Below are positions 26,336 through 34,546 of a stretch of DNA of 64,000 nucleotides, in pieces. Origin of the DNA: Acrocarpospora pleiomorpha (GTDB lineage Bacteria > Actinomycetota > Actinomycetes > Streptosporangiales > Streptosporangiaceae). The DNA is taken from contig NZ_BLAF01000069.1 of the NCBI RefSeq assembly GCF_009687885.1, forward strand, positions 44,834 through 108,833, written 5' to 3'. Both the position numbers and the translations under genes were made by a program. Position 1 is the stretch's first letter; every line of letters begins with the position of its first letter. Below the pieces are notes generated by a model. The model searched no databases and was not told the DNA's origin. It saw only the letters and a program-made list of their open reading frames with translations.

Positions 26336-27411
26336 TGACTGACCGGTCCAGCGGCACGACCGCTGGCGCGATCAAGGCGGGCATCGAGAGGTTCCGCCTC
26401 GCCGACCGTCCGGACGTGGCGGTGCTGTACCCCGATGTGTGCTTCGCCTCGATCGAGGCGGTGGGTGAGGTGACGATCTCCCTGCTGGTCGACTCCGTGC
26501 TGACCGGCTGGCGTCCCGAGGCGCAGCTGACCACACCTGGATCGGCGCCCTTTCCGATCGCGTCGCTGGTGGTGTCGCGTGACTCCGCCGCGCGTTTCCA
26601 CCCGGAGCTGAGCAACCGCGACCCGGTTGAGATCCAGGTGTGGGCGGACGGCCGGGTCACGGTCGAGGTCGAGTTCCAGGGATCCGACGTGACGATGGTC
26701 GGGGAGCAGTGGCGGTCCACCGCGCGCGACGTGCTCGCGGAGTGGGCCCGGGAATCCGGCGCCGAGCTGCTGTCGGTCTTCAACGACCGGTCCAGGTCCC
26801 TGCCCGATGTGTGGAACGCCACGTTCGCCGTACCCACTGCGGATCGGACCGTTCGCGACCTCGTCGAGCTGGGGACGCGCGCGCTGCGCACGGCCGAGCT
26901 GTCGATGACCGGGTGGGGTGCGGAACAGGACATCCGGCGGCTGCTCGCCGACGGCGATGCCCATGCGGTGCTCGGCTGGCCGCCCTCCGCCGTCCTCGAA
27001 CTGCGGGCGGCCCTGCCCAAGGGCTCCGGCGAACTCGACTTCGCGGCCGACGTGTGCGCCTTCGCCAACGGGGTCCGAGGCGGGACGATCATCGTGGGCG
27101 TGGCCCGCGAGCCGGCCCGGCTGACCCCCGTCCACGGCGACGAGGGCCTCGTCCGGCGCATCATCGAGGAGCGGGTCTTCCCGGTCCCGGAACGGCTGTC
27201 CGTGCACCAGGTCGCAAACATCCTGGTCGTCCGCGTCCCTCCGCAGGACCGGCTGATCCGTCCCTTCCTGCTCCGCGTCGCCAGCGGGGGCCTGGAGGCT
27301 TTCGCGGTCGTCGAGCGGTACGGCGTCGAGACCCGGGCACGGAGCGCGGCGGCGATGCACACCGCTCTCGCGGTCGGCGCCGCGGCCCTGCTGCCGAGAA
27401 CGGACGGTTAG
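26332..27411 (+). CDS. Unassigned protein with AlbA_2/Schlafen-like C-terminal segment
   Basis: A 359-residue cytoplasmic protein I cannot assign with certainty. The region at about residues 225-265 (E-L-D-F-A-A-D-V-C-A-F-A-N-G then G-G-T-I-I-V-G-V) matches the pattern of AlbA_2/Schlafen-type domains: an acidic start, A-F-A-N, then a G-G-x-I-x-I-G-V strand. The N-terminal 220 residues resemble nothing I recognise; they look like mixed alpha/beta with repeated acidic strands. It is locked into the catabolic operon by an ATGA overlap with the dehydrogenase gene and converges on the regulator gene with a 4-base overlap. It could be a regulator or nucleotide-binding accessory protein. Confidence 0.8.
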   Translation: MMTDRSSGTTAGAIKAGIERFRLADRPDVAVLYPDVCFASIEAVGEVTISLLVDSVLTGWRPEAQLTTPGSAPFPIASLVVSRDSAARFHPELSNRDPVEIQVWADGRVTVEVEFQGSDVTMVGEQWRSTARDVLAEWARESGAELLSVFNDRSRSLPDVWNATFAVPTADRTVRDLVELGTRALRTAELSMTGWGAEQDIRRLLADGDAHAVLGWPPSAVLELRAALPKGSGELDFAADVCAFANGVRGGTIIVGVAREPARLTPVHGDEGLVRRIIEERVFPVPERLSVHQVANILVVRVPPQDRLIRPFLLRVASGGLEAFAVVERYGVETRARSAAAMHTALAVGAAALLPRTDG

Positions 27412-28085
27412 AACGTCGGCGGCGTGATCACCCAGATCGCGACGAGGTCCTCGTCACCGACGCTCTCCCAGGAATGCGGGCGGGTGCTGGGGAAGTAGAT
27501 CGCGTCACGGGGGTTGAGCACCCACTCGTTGCTGCCGACCATGAACTTCATGGCGCCCGAGATGACGACACCGCATTCCTCGCCCTCGTGGACGTGCGGA
27601 TGCCCGCCGCTGCCCTGCCCCGGCGCCGCCTCGACCCAGATGATCTCCATGCTCTTCTGCAGGTTGGGCGAGAGCAGCTCGTTGGCGATCTGCGTGCCGG
27701 GATACACGATGCGTCGTCGTTCCCCGGCCCGGAGCACCGCGACCTCGTCGTCGGTGGTGGGCGGCTGGCCGGCTTTGGGGAAGGAGTTCTCCAGCAGTTC
27801 ACCCACGCTGAAGCCGAGCGCGCTGACCAGGGACTTGAGGCTGGACAGGGTGGGGTTGGCGACACCGCGTTCGACCTGGCTGACGAAGCTGGTGGAGACC
27901 CCGGCCCGTTCGGCGAGCTGGGACAGGCTCATCCGCTGAGCCTGACGCCGCTCCCGGATGAGGCCGCCGAGCGCGACGGCGTCAAGGCTGTCGTCTCCCT
28001 CTTTCATGGCGGCGACGCTATCGTATGGGCGGCCGTTCGAACGCCGCGTCACCGAGCGCGCAGGGGGTGTGCTACGACTGGCCAT
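27408..28085 (-). CDS. XRE-family regulator with C-terminal cupin
   Basis: A 225-residue transcription factor. A helix-turn-helix of the XRE type (M-S-L-S-Q-L-A-E-R-A-G-V-S-T-S-F-V-S-Q-V-E-R-G) spans about residues 52-75, and a cupin_2 domain (H-P-H-V-H-E-G-E-E-C-G-V-V near 165) could bind a small-molecule effector. I use the ATG at 28085 because it follows the reductase stop by one base and has GGAG 7 bases upstream; an internal ATG at 28007 lacks a ribosome site. It is the only DNA-binding regulator encoded in the island and so the best candidate for controlling its operons. Confidence 0.88.
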   Translation of the reverse strand: MASRSTPPARSVTRRSNGRPYDSVAAMKEGDDSLDAVALGGLIRERRQAQRMSLSQLAERAGVSTSFVSQVERGVANPTLSSLKSLVSALGFSVGELLENSFPKAGQPPTTDDEVAVLRAGERRRIVYPGTQIANELLSPNLQKSMEIIWVEAAPGQGSGGHPHVHEGEECGVVISGAMKFMVGSNEWVLNPRDAIYFPSTRPHSWESVGDEDLVAIWVITPPTF

Positions 28086-28086
28086 C

Positions 28087-29307
28087 TCAGGCTCCGTACG
28101 CGATCGGGCCTGGCACCGAGGGCGTCAGGCGTCCGGCAAGGTGTTCGGCCAGCCGGCTCATCGGCTGGCCGGCGGCGAGGGAACGGCGACCCTGCACGGC
28201 GACCTGCGGCCAGTTGACCGTGAGCACGCCACCCAGTTCGTCGTCATCCCGCGCCCAGAGGACCGCGAACCGGTCCCCGTCTTGCACCAGATGGTGGGCG
28301 CCGGTCCCCGGAGTCCCGGCGATCTGGATCTTCCAGTCGTGCTGGTTGCTCCAGACGTAGTCGAGCGACAGGTGTTCGCGGGGTGATTCCTGGTTCAGGA
28401 TGTTGTGGGCCACGACTCCCGCCTGCTCTACCGCGCTGGTCCAGTGTTCCGACCGCAGGAGAAGCTTACGCGCGGGATGCCACCAACGCGCCGTGTCGCC
28501 TACCGCGTAGACGTCTGTCGCGTTCTGGGCCCTGCCCCCGGCGTCGCAGACGACGCCCGAGTCGACGGCCAGTCCCGAGCCGGTCAGCCACTCGGTGTTG
28601 AGTTCGGTGCCGAGACCGGCCACGGCCACGTCGGCGGCGATCTCGGTGCCGTCGCCGAGGCGGGCGCGGAACCGTCCACCGCGCTCCGCGATCTCATCGA
28701 GAGTGGCCCCGAAGTGCGTGTTGACCCCGTGGCGCCGGTGCAGATCGGCGAACAGCGCACCGATCTCGGCGCCGAAGTGCCGCGCCATCGGCACCTCGGC
28801 GATGTCGATCAGGTGCACCTCGAGCCCCAGGCCTCGCGCGGCGGAGGCGACCTCGGCTCCGATGAATCCGGCCCCGATCACCAGGACCGAGCGGGCGCGC
28901 CGGAGGGCGGTCCGCAGATTCACCGCGTCCTCCCAGCACCGCACGTCCAGCACCCCGGGCCACGGCGAGGTTCTGGCACGCGCGCCCGTGGCCACCACGA
29001 GTGCCTCCTGGTAGCCGAGCGATCTCCCGTCGGAGAGACCGACTTCGCGCTCGGTCACGTCGAGGCTGGTCGCCGCCACGCCGAGGGCGAGCTCCAGCCG
29101 GAGGTTCTCCGCCTCCTCGGCCGTCAGCAGCGACGGGAAGACCGGTTCGTCCGCCAGCAGCACATCCTTGGACAGCGGTGGCCGGTCGTAGGGGAGGTGC
29201 CGTTCCCGGTCCACGATCGTGATGCTCCCGGCGTACCCGCCGGCGCGCAGCCGCTGGGCGGTGCGGACGCCGGCGACGGAGCCGCCGACGATCAGGACGC
29301 CGGTCAC
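28087..29307 (-). CDS. FAD-dependent ferredoxin reductase
   Basis: A 406-residue flavoprotein of the putidaredoxin-reductase/BphA4 type. An FAD-binding GxGxxG-like loop (V-G-G-S-V-A-G) stands at the N-terminus, A-T-G-A marks the end of the first FAD segment, and a second loop (I-G-A-G-F-I-G-A-E) near residue 150 binds NAD(P)H. The C-terminal D-V-Y-A-V-G-D motif contacts FAD. The GTG at 29307 overlaps the ferredoxin stop as GTGA. It should pass electrons from NAD(P)H to the adjacent ferredoxin, serving the P450 and perhaps the Rieske oxygenase. Confidence 0.92.
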   Translation of the reverse strand: MTGVLIVGGSVAGVRTAQRLRAGGYAGSITIVDRERHLPYDRPPLSKDVLLADEPVFPSLLTAEEAENLRLELALGVAATSLDVTEREVGLSDGRSLGYQEALVVATGARARTSPWPGVLDVRCWEDAVNLRTALRRARSVLVIGAGFIGAEVASAARGLGLEVHLIDIAEVPMARHFGAEIGALFADLHRRHGVNTHFGATLDEIAERGGRFRARLGDGTEIAADVAVAGLGTELNTEWLTGSGLAVDSGVVCDAGGRAQNATDVYAVGDTARWWHPARKLLLRSEHWTSAVEQAGVVAHNILNQESPREHLSLDYVWSNQHDWKIQIAGTPGTGAHHLVQDGDRFAVLWARDDDELGGVLTVNWPQVAVQGRRSLAAGQPMSRLAEHLAGRLTPSVPGPIAYGA

Positions 29308-29501
29308 CTGCTCTCCAGCTGGAGCGCGGAGACCGGGCAGCTGGAGACGGCCAGCTCGACCCGCTGGAGGTCGGCCGCGGCGACATCCAGGCGGATCAGG
29401 CGCACGACGCCGTCCTCGGTGAGTTCGCAGTAGTCGTCGGCCTCGAAGACGCAGTTGCCGTAGCCCTCGCACAGCTCGAGGTCGACGTTGAGTCGGGTCA
29501 C
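29304..29501 (-). CDS. Small 3Fe-4S-type ferredoxin
   Basis: A 65-residue ferredoxin of the actinobacterial P450-partner type. Cys11, Cys17 and Cys55 (in S-S-C-P) are the cluster ligands; Tyr14 stands where a fourth Cys would be in 4Fe-4S proteins, so a 3Fe-4S cluster is expected. It starts at a GTG at 29501 and overlaps the reductase gene by 4 bases. It is divergent from the Rieske oxygenase gene and probably is the electron carrier for the island's P450. Confidence 0.92.
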   Translation of the reverse strand: MTRLNVDLELCEGYGNCVFEADDYCELTEDGVVRLIRLDVAAADLQRVELAVSSCPVSALQLESR

Positions 29502-29693
29502 CCGTGCTCCCCTCTAATGATCATGCACTACGAGTGCTGATGGATTGAATTGCAAGTGTAATCTGTGTCACTATCCATGCCTGTTTAGCTCTGTGACGGG
29601 CGAGTTTGACCTTGACACCCTCAGCACACGAGTGAAAGCATACACCATGAGTGTAAACGATCAACGCCGTTCCACGGCGGGAAGGGAGCGTTC
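29502..29693. promoter_or_regulatory. Divergent control region between ferredoxin and Rieske oxygenase genes
   Basis: 192 bp, clearly less GC-rich than its surroundings. It contains the palindrome GCACT-ACG-AGTGC (29525-29537), the dyad AGTG (29555-29558) with CACT (29569-29572), and a direct repeat GAGTGAAAG (29630-29638) and GAGTGTAAA (29649-29657). TTGACA at 29612-29617 may be the -35 of the rightward promoter. The density of AGTG/CACT elements suggests several sites for one dimeric regulator controlling both directions. Confidence 0.55.
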
Positions 29694-30893
29694 GTGACGA
29701 CCGAGACCGAGTCACCGAACCGCCGTTCTCCCCGGCAGCGCCACTCCAAGGCGGTCGACGTGGCGCGCCGCGGCCTCTCCCTGGTGATGAACCACTCGAA
29801 CGAGCAGGCCGACGCGATCTACGAGCAGCCCGCGAGCCGGTACGTCGACCTGGACCGGTTCGAAGCGGAGAAGCGGGTGCTGTTCCGCGAGCGGCCGGTC
29901 TTCGCCGGGCTCAGCGTGGAACTGCCGACCCCGGGGGCGTACAAGACCCTCGACCTGCCCGGCTGCCCGCTCGTCATCGCCCGCCAGGCGGACGGCTCGC
30001 TGCGCGCCTTCATCAACGCCTGCCTGCACCGCGGCGCCAACGTCGCGTACGACGCCGGGTCGGCGCGGACCTTCGTCTGCAAGTTCCACGGCTGGGCCTA
30101 CAACCTGGACGGCACGCTGCGCAAGGTACGCGGCGGGGACAACTTCGGGCAGCTCGACCCCGCCTGTAACGGGCTCGCGCAGGTCGCGGTGGCCGAGAAG
30201 TACGGGCTGATCTTCGTGCGCGGGACGCGCCTGGCCGACGCCCCGGAGCCGATCGACGTCGACGAGGTGCTGTGCGGGCTCGGACCGCAGTTCGCTGAGT
30301 GGGGCCTGGAAATGGACCTGGCCGCGCCGGCCATCCACCCGCCGGTCGTCACCGCGTCGAACTGGAAGCTGGCCGTCGACGGCTACCTGGAGCCGTACCA
30401 CTTCGCCTCGCTGCACAAGACGACCGTCGCCAAGTACAACAACTCCAACCAGGCCACCGTCGACCTCTACGGGCCCCACGTCATGAGCGGCTTCCTCGGC
30501 CGCAGGATCAGTGAGCTGGCCGAGGTCGACGAGGGCGAGTGGCCCCTGATGCGCCACGTGCAGCTCATCTACTTCCTGTTCCCCAACGTCATCCTGTCGG
30601 TCATGCAGGACCACGTGGAGTATTCGCTGATCCTGCCCGGCCGGTCGGTCGCGGAGAACGTGATGCATCACAACTACTTCGCCTACACCGACTGGGCCAA
30701 CGCGGACGTGCACCACAAGCGGTTCCACAACACGCAGTGGATCCTCACCGCCGAAGACATCCCGATGGCCGAGGAGTGCCACCGCAACATCGCCCAGGGC
30801 GCCATCGACAAGTTCTACTTCGGCCGCAACGAGCCCGCGCTGCAGCACTTCCACAAGACCATCGAGACGGAGTTGGCCACCCCCCAGCACTGA
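29694..30893 (+). CDS. Rieske non-heme iron oxygenase, alpha subunit
   Basis: A 399-residue oxygenase component. The Rieske 2Fe-2S ligands are Cys110-x-His112 and Cys129-x2-His132. The catalytic iron ligands are His236 and His241 in Y-H-F-A-S-L-H, with the third ligand expected near the C-terminus. The residue that bridges the two centres, usually Asp in D-x-Y-H, is Glu233 (E-P-Y-H); a bridging Glu is known from carnitine monooxygenase CntA. No beta subunit gene is nearby. The GTG start at 29694 follows GGGAAGGGAG. It may demethylate or hydroxylate the imported substrate. Confidence 0.92.
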   Translation: MTTETESPNRRSPRQRHSKAVDVARRGLSLVMNHSNEQADAIYEQPASRYVDLDRFEAEKRVLFRERPVFAGLSVELPTPGAYKTLDLPGCPLVIARQADGSLRAFINACLHRGANVAYDAGSARTFVCKFHGWAYNLDGTLRKVRGGDNFGQLDPACNGLAQVAVAEKYGLIFVRGTRLADAPEPIDVDEVLCGLGPQFAEWGLEMDLAAPAIHPPVVTASNWKLAVDGYLEPYHFASLHKTTVAKYNNSNQATVDLYGPHVMSGFLGRRISELAEVDEGEWPLMRHVQLIYFLFPNVILSVMQDHVEYSLILPGRSVAENVMHHNYFAYTDWANADVHHKRFHNTQWILTAEDIPMAEECHRNIAQGAIDKFYFGRNEPALQHFHKTIETELATPQH

Positions 30894-30926
30894 CCGGCCC
30901 GACCACTCCGCCCAAGGGAGATCTAC

Positions 30927-32210
30927 GTGTCACAGCACCCCATCCCAGCGCCCCTGCAGTACGCCGACAAGCTGCACTTCGGGCCGACGACCAACGACAC
31001 CCACGAGGGCATCGACACCAACCGGATGCGCGAGCAGCGTGCCGCCCGGATGCGGGCGATCATGCGCGCGGCGAACATCCCGGCGCTGCTCGTGACGGGC
31101 GCGGAAAACGTCCGGTACCTCTGCGGTTTCTTCTGGTCGGAGTTCCAGCTCCAGGCAGGCTACGCGCTGTTCTTCGTGGATCACCCTCCGGTGGTCTTCG
31201 CCCCGGCGGGCTCCTATCACCAGATGCCGGACCAGGCCCCGTGGATCCCCGAGTGGCGGATCGCGCGCACCTGGCTGGAGGGGCCGGTCCCGGAGTCGGC
31301 CGCCGAGGCCGAGGCCAAGCTGTTCGCCGACGGGATCGCCGCGGAGCTCAACGAGCGCGGCCTCGGCCGGGAACCGCTGGCCGTCAGCGAGTTCGGCGAG
31401 CGGGCGGTGTCCGCCCTGATCAACATGGGCATCGAAGTACGTCCCGGGCTGCCGCTGCTCATGGAGAGCGCCCGCGTCAAGACGCCCGACGAGATCAACT
31501 GCCTCAAGATGATCGCCTCCATCAGCTCCTCCGGCTTCCATCGGGCGCTGGAGACCCTCCGGCCGGGCGTCCTGCAGAGCACGGTCGCCAAGGAGGTCAA
31601 GCGCGCCGTCGAGGACGCCGGCGCCGAGTTCGGGGCGTCGAAGGTGATGGCCGGCCCGCTGGCGTTCGAGCGCGGCATCAGCAGCAGCGACCGGCGCATC
31701 GAGTACGGCGACCTGGCCTACGTGCTCACCTGCGGCAGCTCCTACCTCGGCTACACGGCGTGCCTCTACCGGCAGTACATCGTCGGCCGCCGCCCGACCG
31801 CCGAGGAGTCCGGCTGGTACGACACGCTGCGGGACCGGCTCGACTCGGTGATCGGCGAGCTGCGCCCCGGAGCCAGCACGGCCGACGCCGCCAGGCACTT
31901 CGCGCCCGCGAGCAAGTGGGGTTACCCGGACGAGGCGGAACTGCTCACCGTCGAGTTCGGGCACGGCATCGGCCTGGTGAACGCCGGATCGCGTTTCGTG
32001 CACTACAACCCGCCGATCATCAACCGGCAGTGGTCCTTCGAACACCCGGAGGAGATCGAGCCCGGCATGGTGATCGCGGTCGAGGGGATCGAGGGCGTGC
32101 ACCGCAAGAACGGCGTACGCCTCGAGACGATGGTCGTGATCACCGAAACCGGGCCGGAGGCGATCGACTTCTACCCGCGTCACGAGATCCTGGCCGCCAG
32201 TGTCATCTGA
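30927..32210 (+). CDS. Pita-bread (M24/creatinase) fold protein lacking metal-binding Asp pair
   Basis: A 427-residue protein with a creatinase N-terminal domain (residues 40-190) and a pita-bread C-terminal domain. Metal-dependent M24 peptidases carry two Asp in the D-x-G-A...D-x-T-R region; here the segment after G-D-L reads Y-V-L-T-C-G-S-S-Y-L-G-Y-T-A-C-L-Y-R-Q, so both are gone. The His of G-H-G-I-G and the Glu residues in A-V-E-G-I-E and R-L-E-T-M are kept. This pattern resembles metal-independent creatinase, so a hydrolase acting on a C-N bond is more likely than a peptidase. It lies 34 bases after the Rieske gene. Confidence 0.85.
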   Translation: MSQHPIPAPLQYADKLHFGPTTNDTHEGIDTNRMREQRAARMRAIMRAANIPALLVTGAENVRYLCGFFWSEFQLQAGYALFFVDHPPVVFAPAGSYHQMPDQAPWIPEWRIARTWLEGPVPESAAEAEAKLFADGIAAELNERGLGREPLAVSEFGERAVSALINMGIEVRPGLPLLMESARVKTPDEINCLKMIASISSSGFHRALETLRPGVLQSTVAKEVKRAVEDAGAEFGASKVMAGPLAFERGISSSDRRIEYGDLAYVLTCGSSYLGYTACLYRQYIVGRRPTAEESGWYDTLRDRLDSVIGELRPGASTADAARHFAPASKWGYPDEAELLTVEFGHGIGLVNAGSRFVHYNPPIINRQWSFEHPEEIEPGMVIAVEGIEGVHRKNGVRLETMVVITETGPEAIDFYPRHEILAASVI

Positions 32211-33252
32211 AACGATGACGGCCGCCCGCGCGTGGTCCGAGCCGGGTGCCGAGCTGGTGGCACCCGGGGTGCACCGGATACCGCTGCCGCTGCCGGACGA
32301 GCTCGCGGCGGTTAACGTCTACGCGCTGGAGCGCCCGGACGGGCTGACGCTGATCGACGCGGGTCAGGCGCTCCGGCGCGCACGCGACGACCTGAAGGAC
32401 GCGCTGTCGTCCCTCGGGTACGCCCTCGGCGACGTACGCGAGTTCCTCATCACCCACGCCCACCGCGACCACTACACCCTCGGTCCCCTGGTGCGCCGCG
32501 ACCACGGTTCGCGGGTGCGCATCGGGATCCGCGAGGCTCCCGCGCTCGCGGCGGTCGGCAATCCGGACTGGCCCGCGTACGTTTCCCAGCTGGCGCTGCT
32601 GCGTGCCAACGGCGCGGAGGCCCTCGCCGACGAGATCGGCTCGGATGCCAGGGCCCAGGGGCTCGCCGCCCATCAGTGGGAAGCCCCCGACTCGTGGATC
32701 GTCGACGACGAGATCATCGAGGTCGGCGAACGACGGCTGCACGCCATCCCGACCCCCGGCCACACCCAGGGCCACCTTGTCTTCCATGACGAGCATGCGG
32801 GTCTGCTCTTCGCCGGTGACCACGTGCTCCCGCACATCACCCCGTCCATCGGCTTGGAGCCAGTCCCCGGGCGATCGCCGCTGCGCGACTTCCTCGGGGC
32901 GCTGCGCCGGGTGCGGCGGCTCCCGGACGCGCTGCTGCTGCCGGCGCACGGCCAGGTCGCGCCTTCCTCCCATGCCCGCGTCGAGGAGCTGCTGCGCCAT
33001 CATGACGACCGCCTCCGCGACACGCTGGCGGCCGTGCGCGCGGGATGTACGACCGGGTTCGCGGTCGCGTCCAAGCTCTCCTGGACCCGGCGGCGGGCCG
33101 ACCTCGACGAGCTGCCGGTCTTCCATCGGATGCTCGCGGTCGTGGAGACGTCCGCACATCTGGAGCTTCTCGTCGAACAGAACCTGCTCACGCAGACCTT
33201 CGACAGTGGCGTCACAGGTTATGCGGCCGTCTCCGGGGAGGCTGAGCAGTGA
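32200..33252 (+). CDS. Metallo-beta-lactamase-fold hydrolase
   Basis: A 350-residue MBL-fold enzyme. The H-A-H-R-D-H motif (HxHxDH) is near residue 87, the later His is in T-P-G-H-T-Q-G-H, and the bridging Asp is in F-A-G-D-H, so two metal ions can be bound. A C-terminal helical extension of about 100 residues resembles the winged-helix tail of LACTB2-like members. The GTG at 32200 overlaps the creatinase-like gene by 11 bases; an ATG at 32215 is possible. It probably hydrolyses a thioester, lactone or ester intermediate. Confidence 0.87.
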   Translation: MSSETMTAARAWSEPGAELVAPGVHRIPLPLPDELAAVNVYALERPDGLTLIDAGQALRRARDDLKDALSSLGYALGDVREFLITHAHRDHYTLGPLVRRDHGSRVRIGIREAPALAAVGNPDWPAYVSQLALLRANGAEALADEIGSDARAQGLAAHQWEAPDSWIVDDEIIEVGERRLHAIPTPGHTQGHLVFHDEHAGLLFAGDHVLPHITPSIGLEPVPGRSPLRDFLGALRRVRRLPDALLLPAHGQVAPSSHARVEELLRHHDDRLRDTLAAVRAGCTTGFAVASKLSWTRRRADLDELPVFHRMLAVVETSAHLELLVEQNLLTQTFDSGVTGYAAVSGEAEQ

Positions 33253-34424
33253 GCCTCCTCGACGGGATGCGGATCCTGGACCTGTCGACCTTCTCGCCGG
33301 TTCGATTCGGCACCACCGTGCTGGCCGATCTCGGCGCCGACGTCATCCAGATCGACCGGCCGCGCTCCTCCTACCCTGACGACGTGCCGATGCTCACCTC
33401 CATCGAGCATCCGCGCTGGCTCTGGCACAGCCGCAACAAGCGGAGCATCGGCCTGAACCTCAAGCACGACGGGGCACGACAGGTGCTCCTCCACCTCGTC
33501 GCGGACGCCGATGTCCTCATCGAGGGCTTCGCGCCCGGCACGGCCGCGCGCCTCGGCCTCGACTACGGTTCGCTGAGCACCGTGAAGAAAGACCTGGTCT
33601 ACGCCTCCGTGACCGGCTTCGGCCAGACCGGTCCGTACGCCGGTCTCGGTGGCCACGAGATGAACTACCAGGCGATGGGCGGGGTCACCGCGGCCATGGC
33701 CGCCGCCCACCGGGGCGACCCGGCGATCCTCCCGTTCCCCTTGAGCGACTCCGTCGCGAGCCTGTACGCGGCTGTCGCGGTGCTCGCCGCCGTCCACCGT
33801 CGGGACCGCACGGGCCTCGGCGCCTGCGTGGACATCTCGATCCAGGATGCGGTGGTCTCGCTCTTCGGCTACGACGCGCAGTACTTCTGGCAGCAGGGCA
33901 TCACCGACCCGTCGGAGATCGAGGAGCTGGGCGGCTCCCCGGCGAACGGCGCCTACGCCACCGCGGACGGCAAGGCGGTCGTCCTGGGCGCGGTGGAGCC
34001 CTCGGTGTGGAAGCGGTTCTGCGCGGCGGTTGGGCAGCCGGATCTCGAAACGGCGCTGCCCGAGGAGCCCGAACGGGTGCGGCGCGAGCTGGTGGCGATC
34101 TTCGGCCGACGGTCGCGTGCCGAGTGGCAAACGCTCGGCGACCAGGGCGGGCTGGGCCTCACGCCGGTGCTCTCGCTGACCGACCTGCTGACCGATCCGC
34201 ATATCGACCATCGTGGCCTGGTCAACGAGGTGGAGCACCCGACGCTTGGCTTGGTGCGGCAGCTCGCGACGCCGATCAACGTGGACGGTGGAATGCCGCC
34301 CTCGCGGTGGTTCGAGGTCCCGGGTGGGCATACCCGGGTTCTCCTGGAGGAACTCGGCATCGACGAGTCCGTGCGAACCGCTCTCTACGAAGCCGAGGCG
34401 GTGTTCGACGCCGAGCAGCCGTAG
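33249..34424 (+). CDS. Family III CoA-transferase (CaiB/BaiF), Glu at the catalytic Asp position
   Basis: A 391-residue CaiB/BaiF protein. The N-terminal L-S-T-F-S-P-V-R-F-G-T-T-V-L-A-D-L-G-A segment and the G-F-G-Q-T-G-P motif are typical. The acid that forms the acyl anhydride or acts in racemisation lies in G-H-E-M-N-Y-Q-A, so it is Glu rather than Asp as in the paralogue at 15522. It overlaps the MBL gene as GTGA and closes the Rieske-led operon. It may transfer CoA between acids of the pathway, or act as a racemase variant. Confidence 0.87.
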   Translation: MSLLDGMRILDLSTFSPVRFGTTVLADLGADVIQIDRPRSSYPDDVPMLTSIEHPRWLWHSRNKRSIGLNLKHDGARQVLLHLVADADVLIEGFAPGTAARLGLDYGSLSTVKKDLVYASVTGFGQTGPYAGLGGHEMNYQAMGGVTAAMAAAHRGDPAILPFPLSDSVASLYAAVAVLAAVHRRDRTGLGACVDISIQDAVVSLFGYDAQYFWQQGITDPSEIEELGGSPANGAYATADGKAVVLGAVEPSVWKRFCAAVGQPDLETALPEEPERVRRELVAIFGRRSRAEWQTLGDQGGLGLTPVLSLTDLLTDPHIDHRGLVNEVEHPTLGLVRQLATPINVDGGMPPSRWFEVPGGHTRVLLEELGIDESVRTALYEAEAVFDAEQP

Positions 34425-34546
34425 TACCCGTAGTACCGCAGAGCCACCCGGGAGATGCGCTCCCCAGCGGGACGCCGACCATGAGGTGTGATCCGTAAGT
34501 TCCGGTGCCGTCAGCATGAGAATCCGGCCCGGAAGGACCCCTCCCC

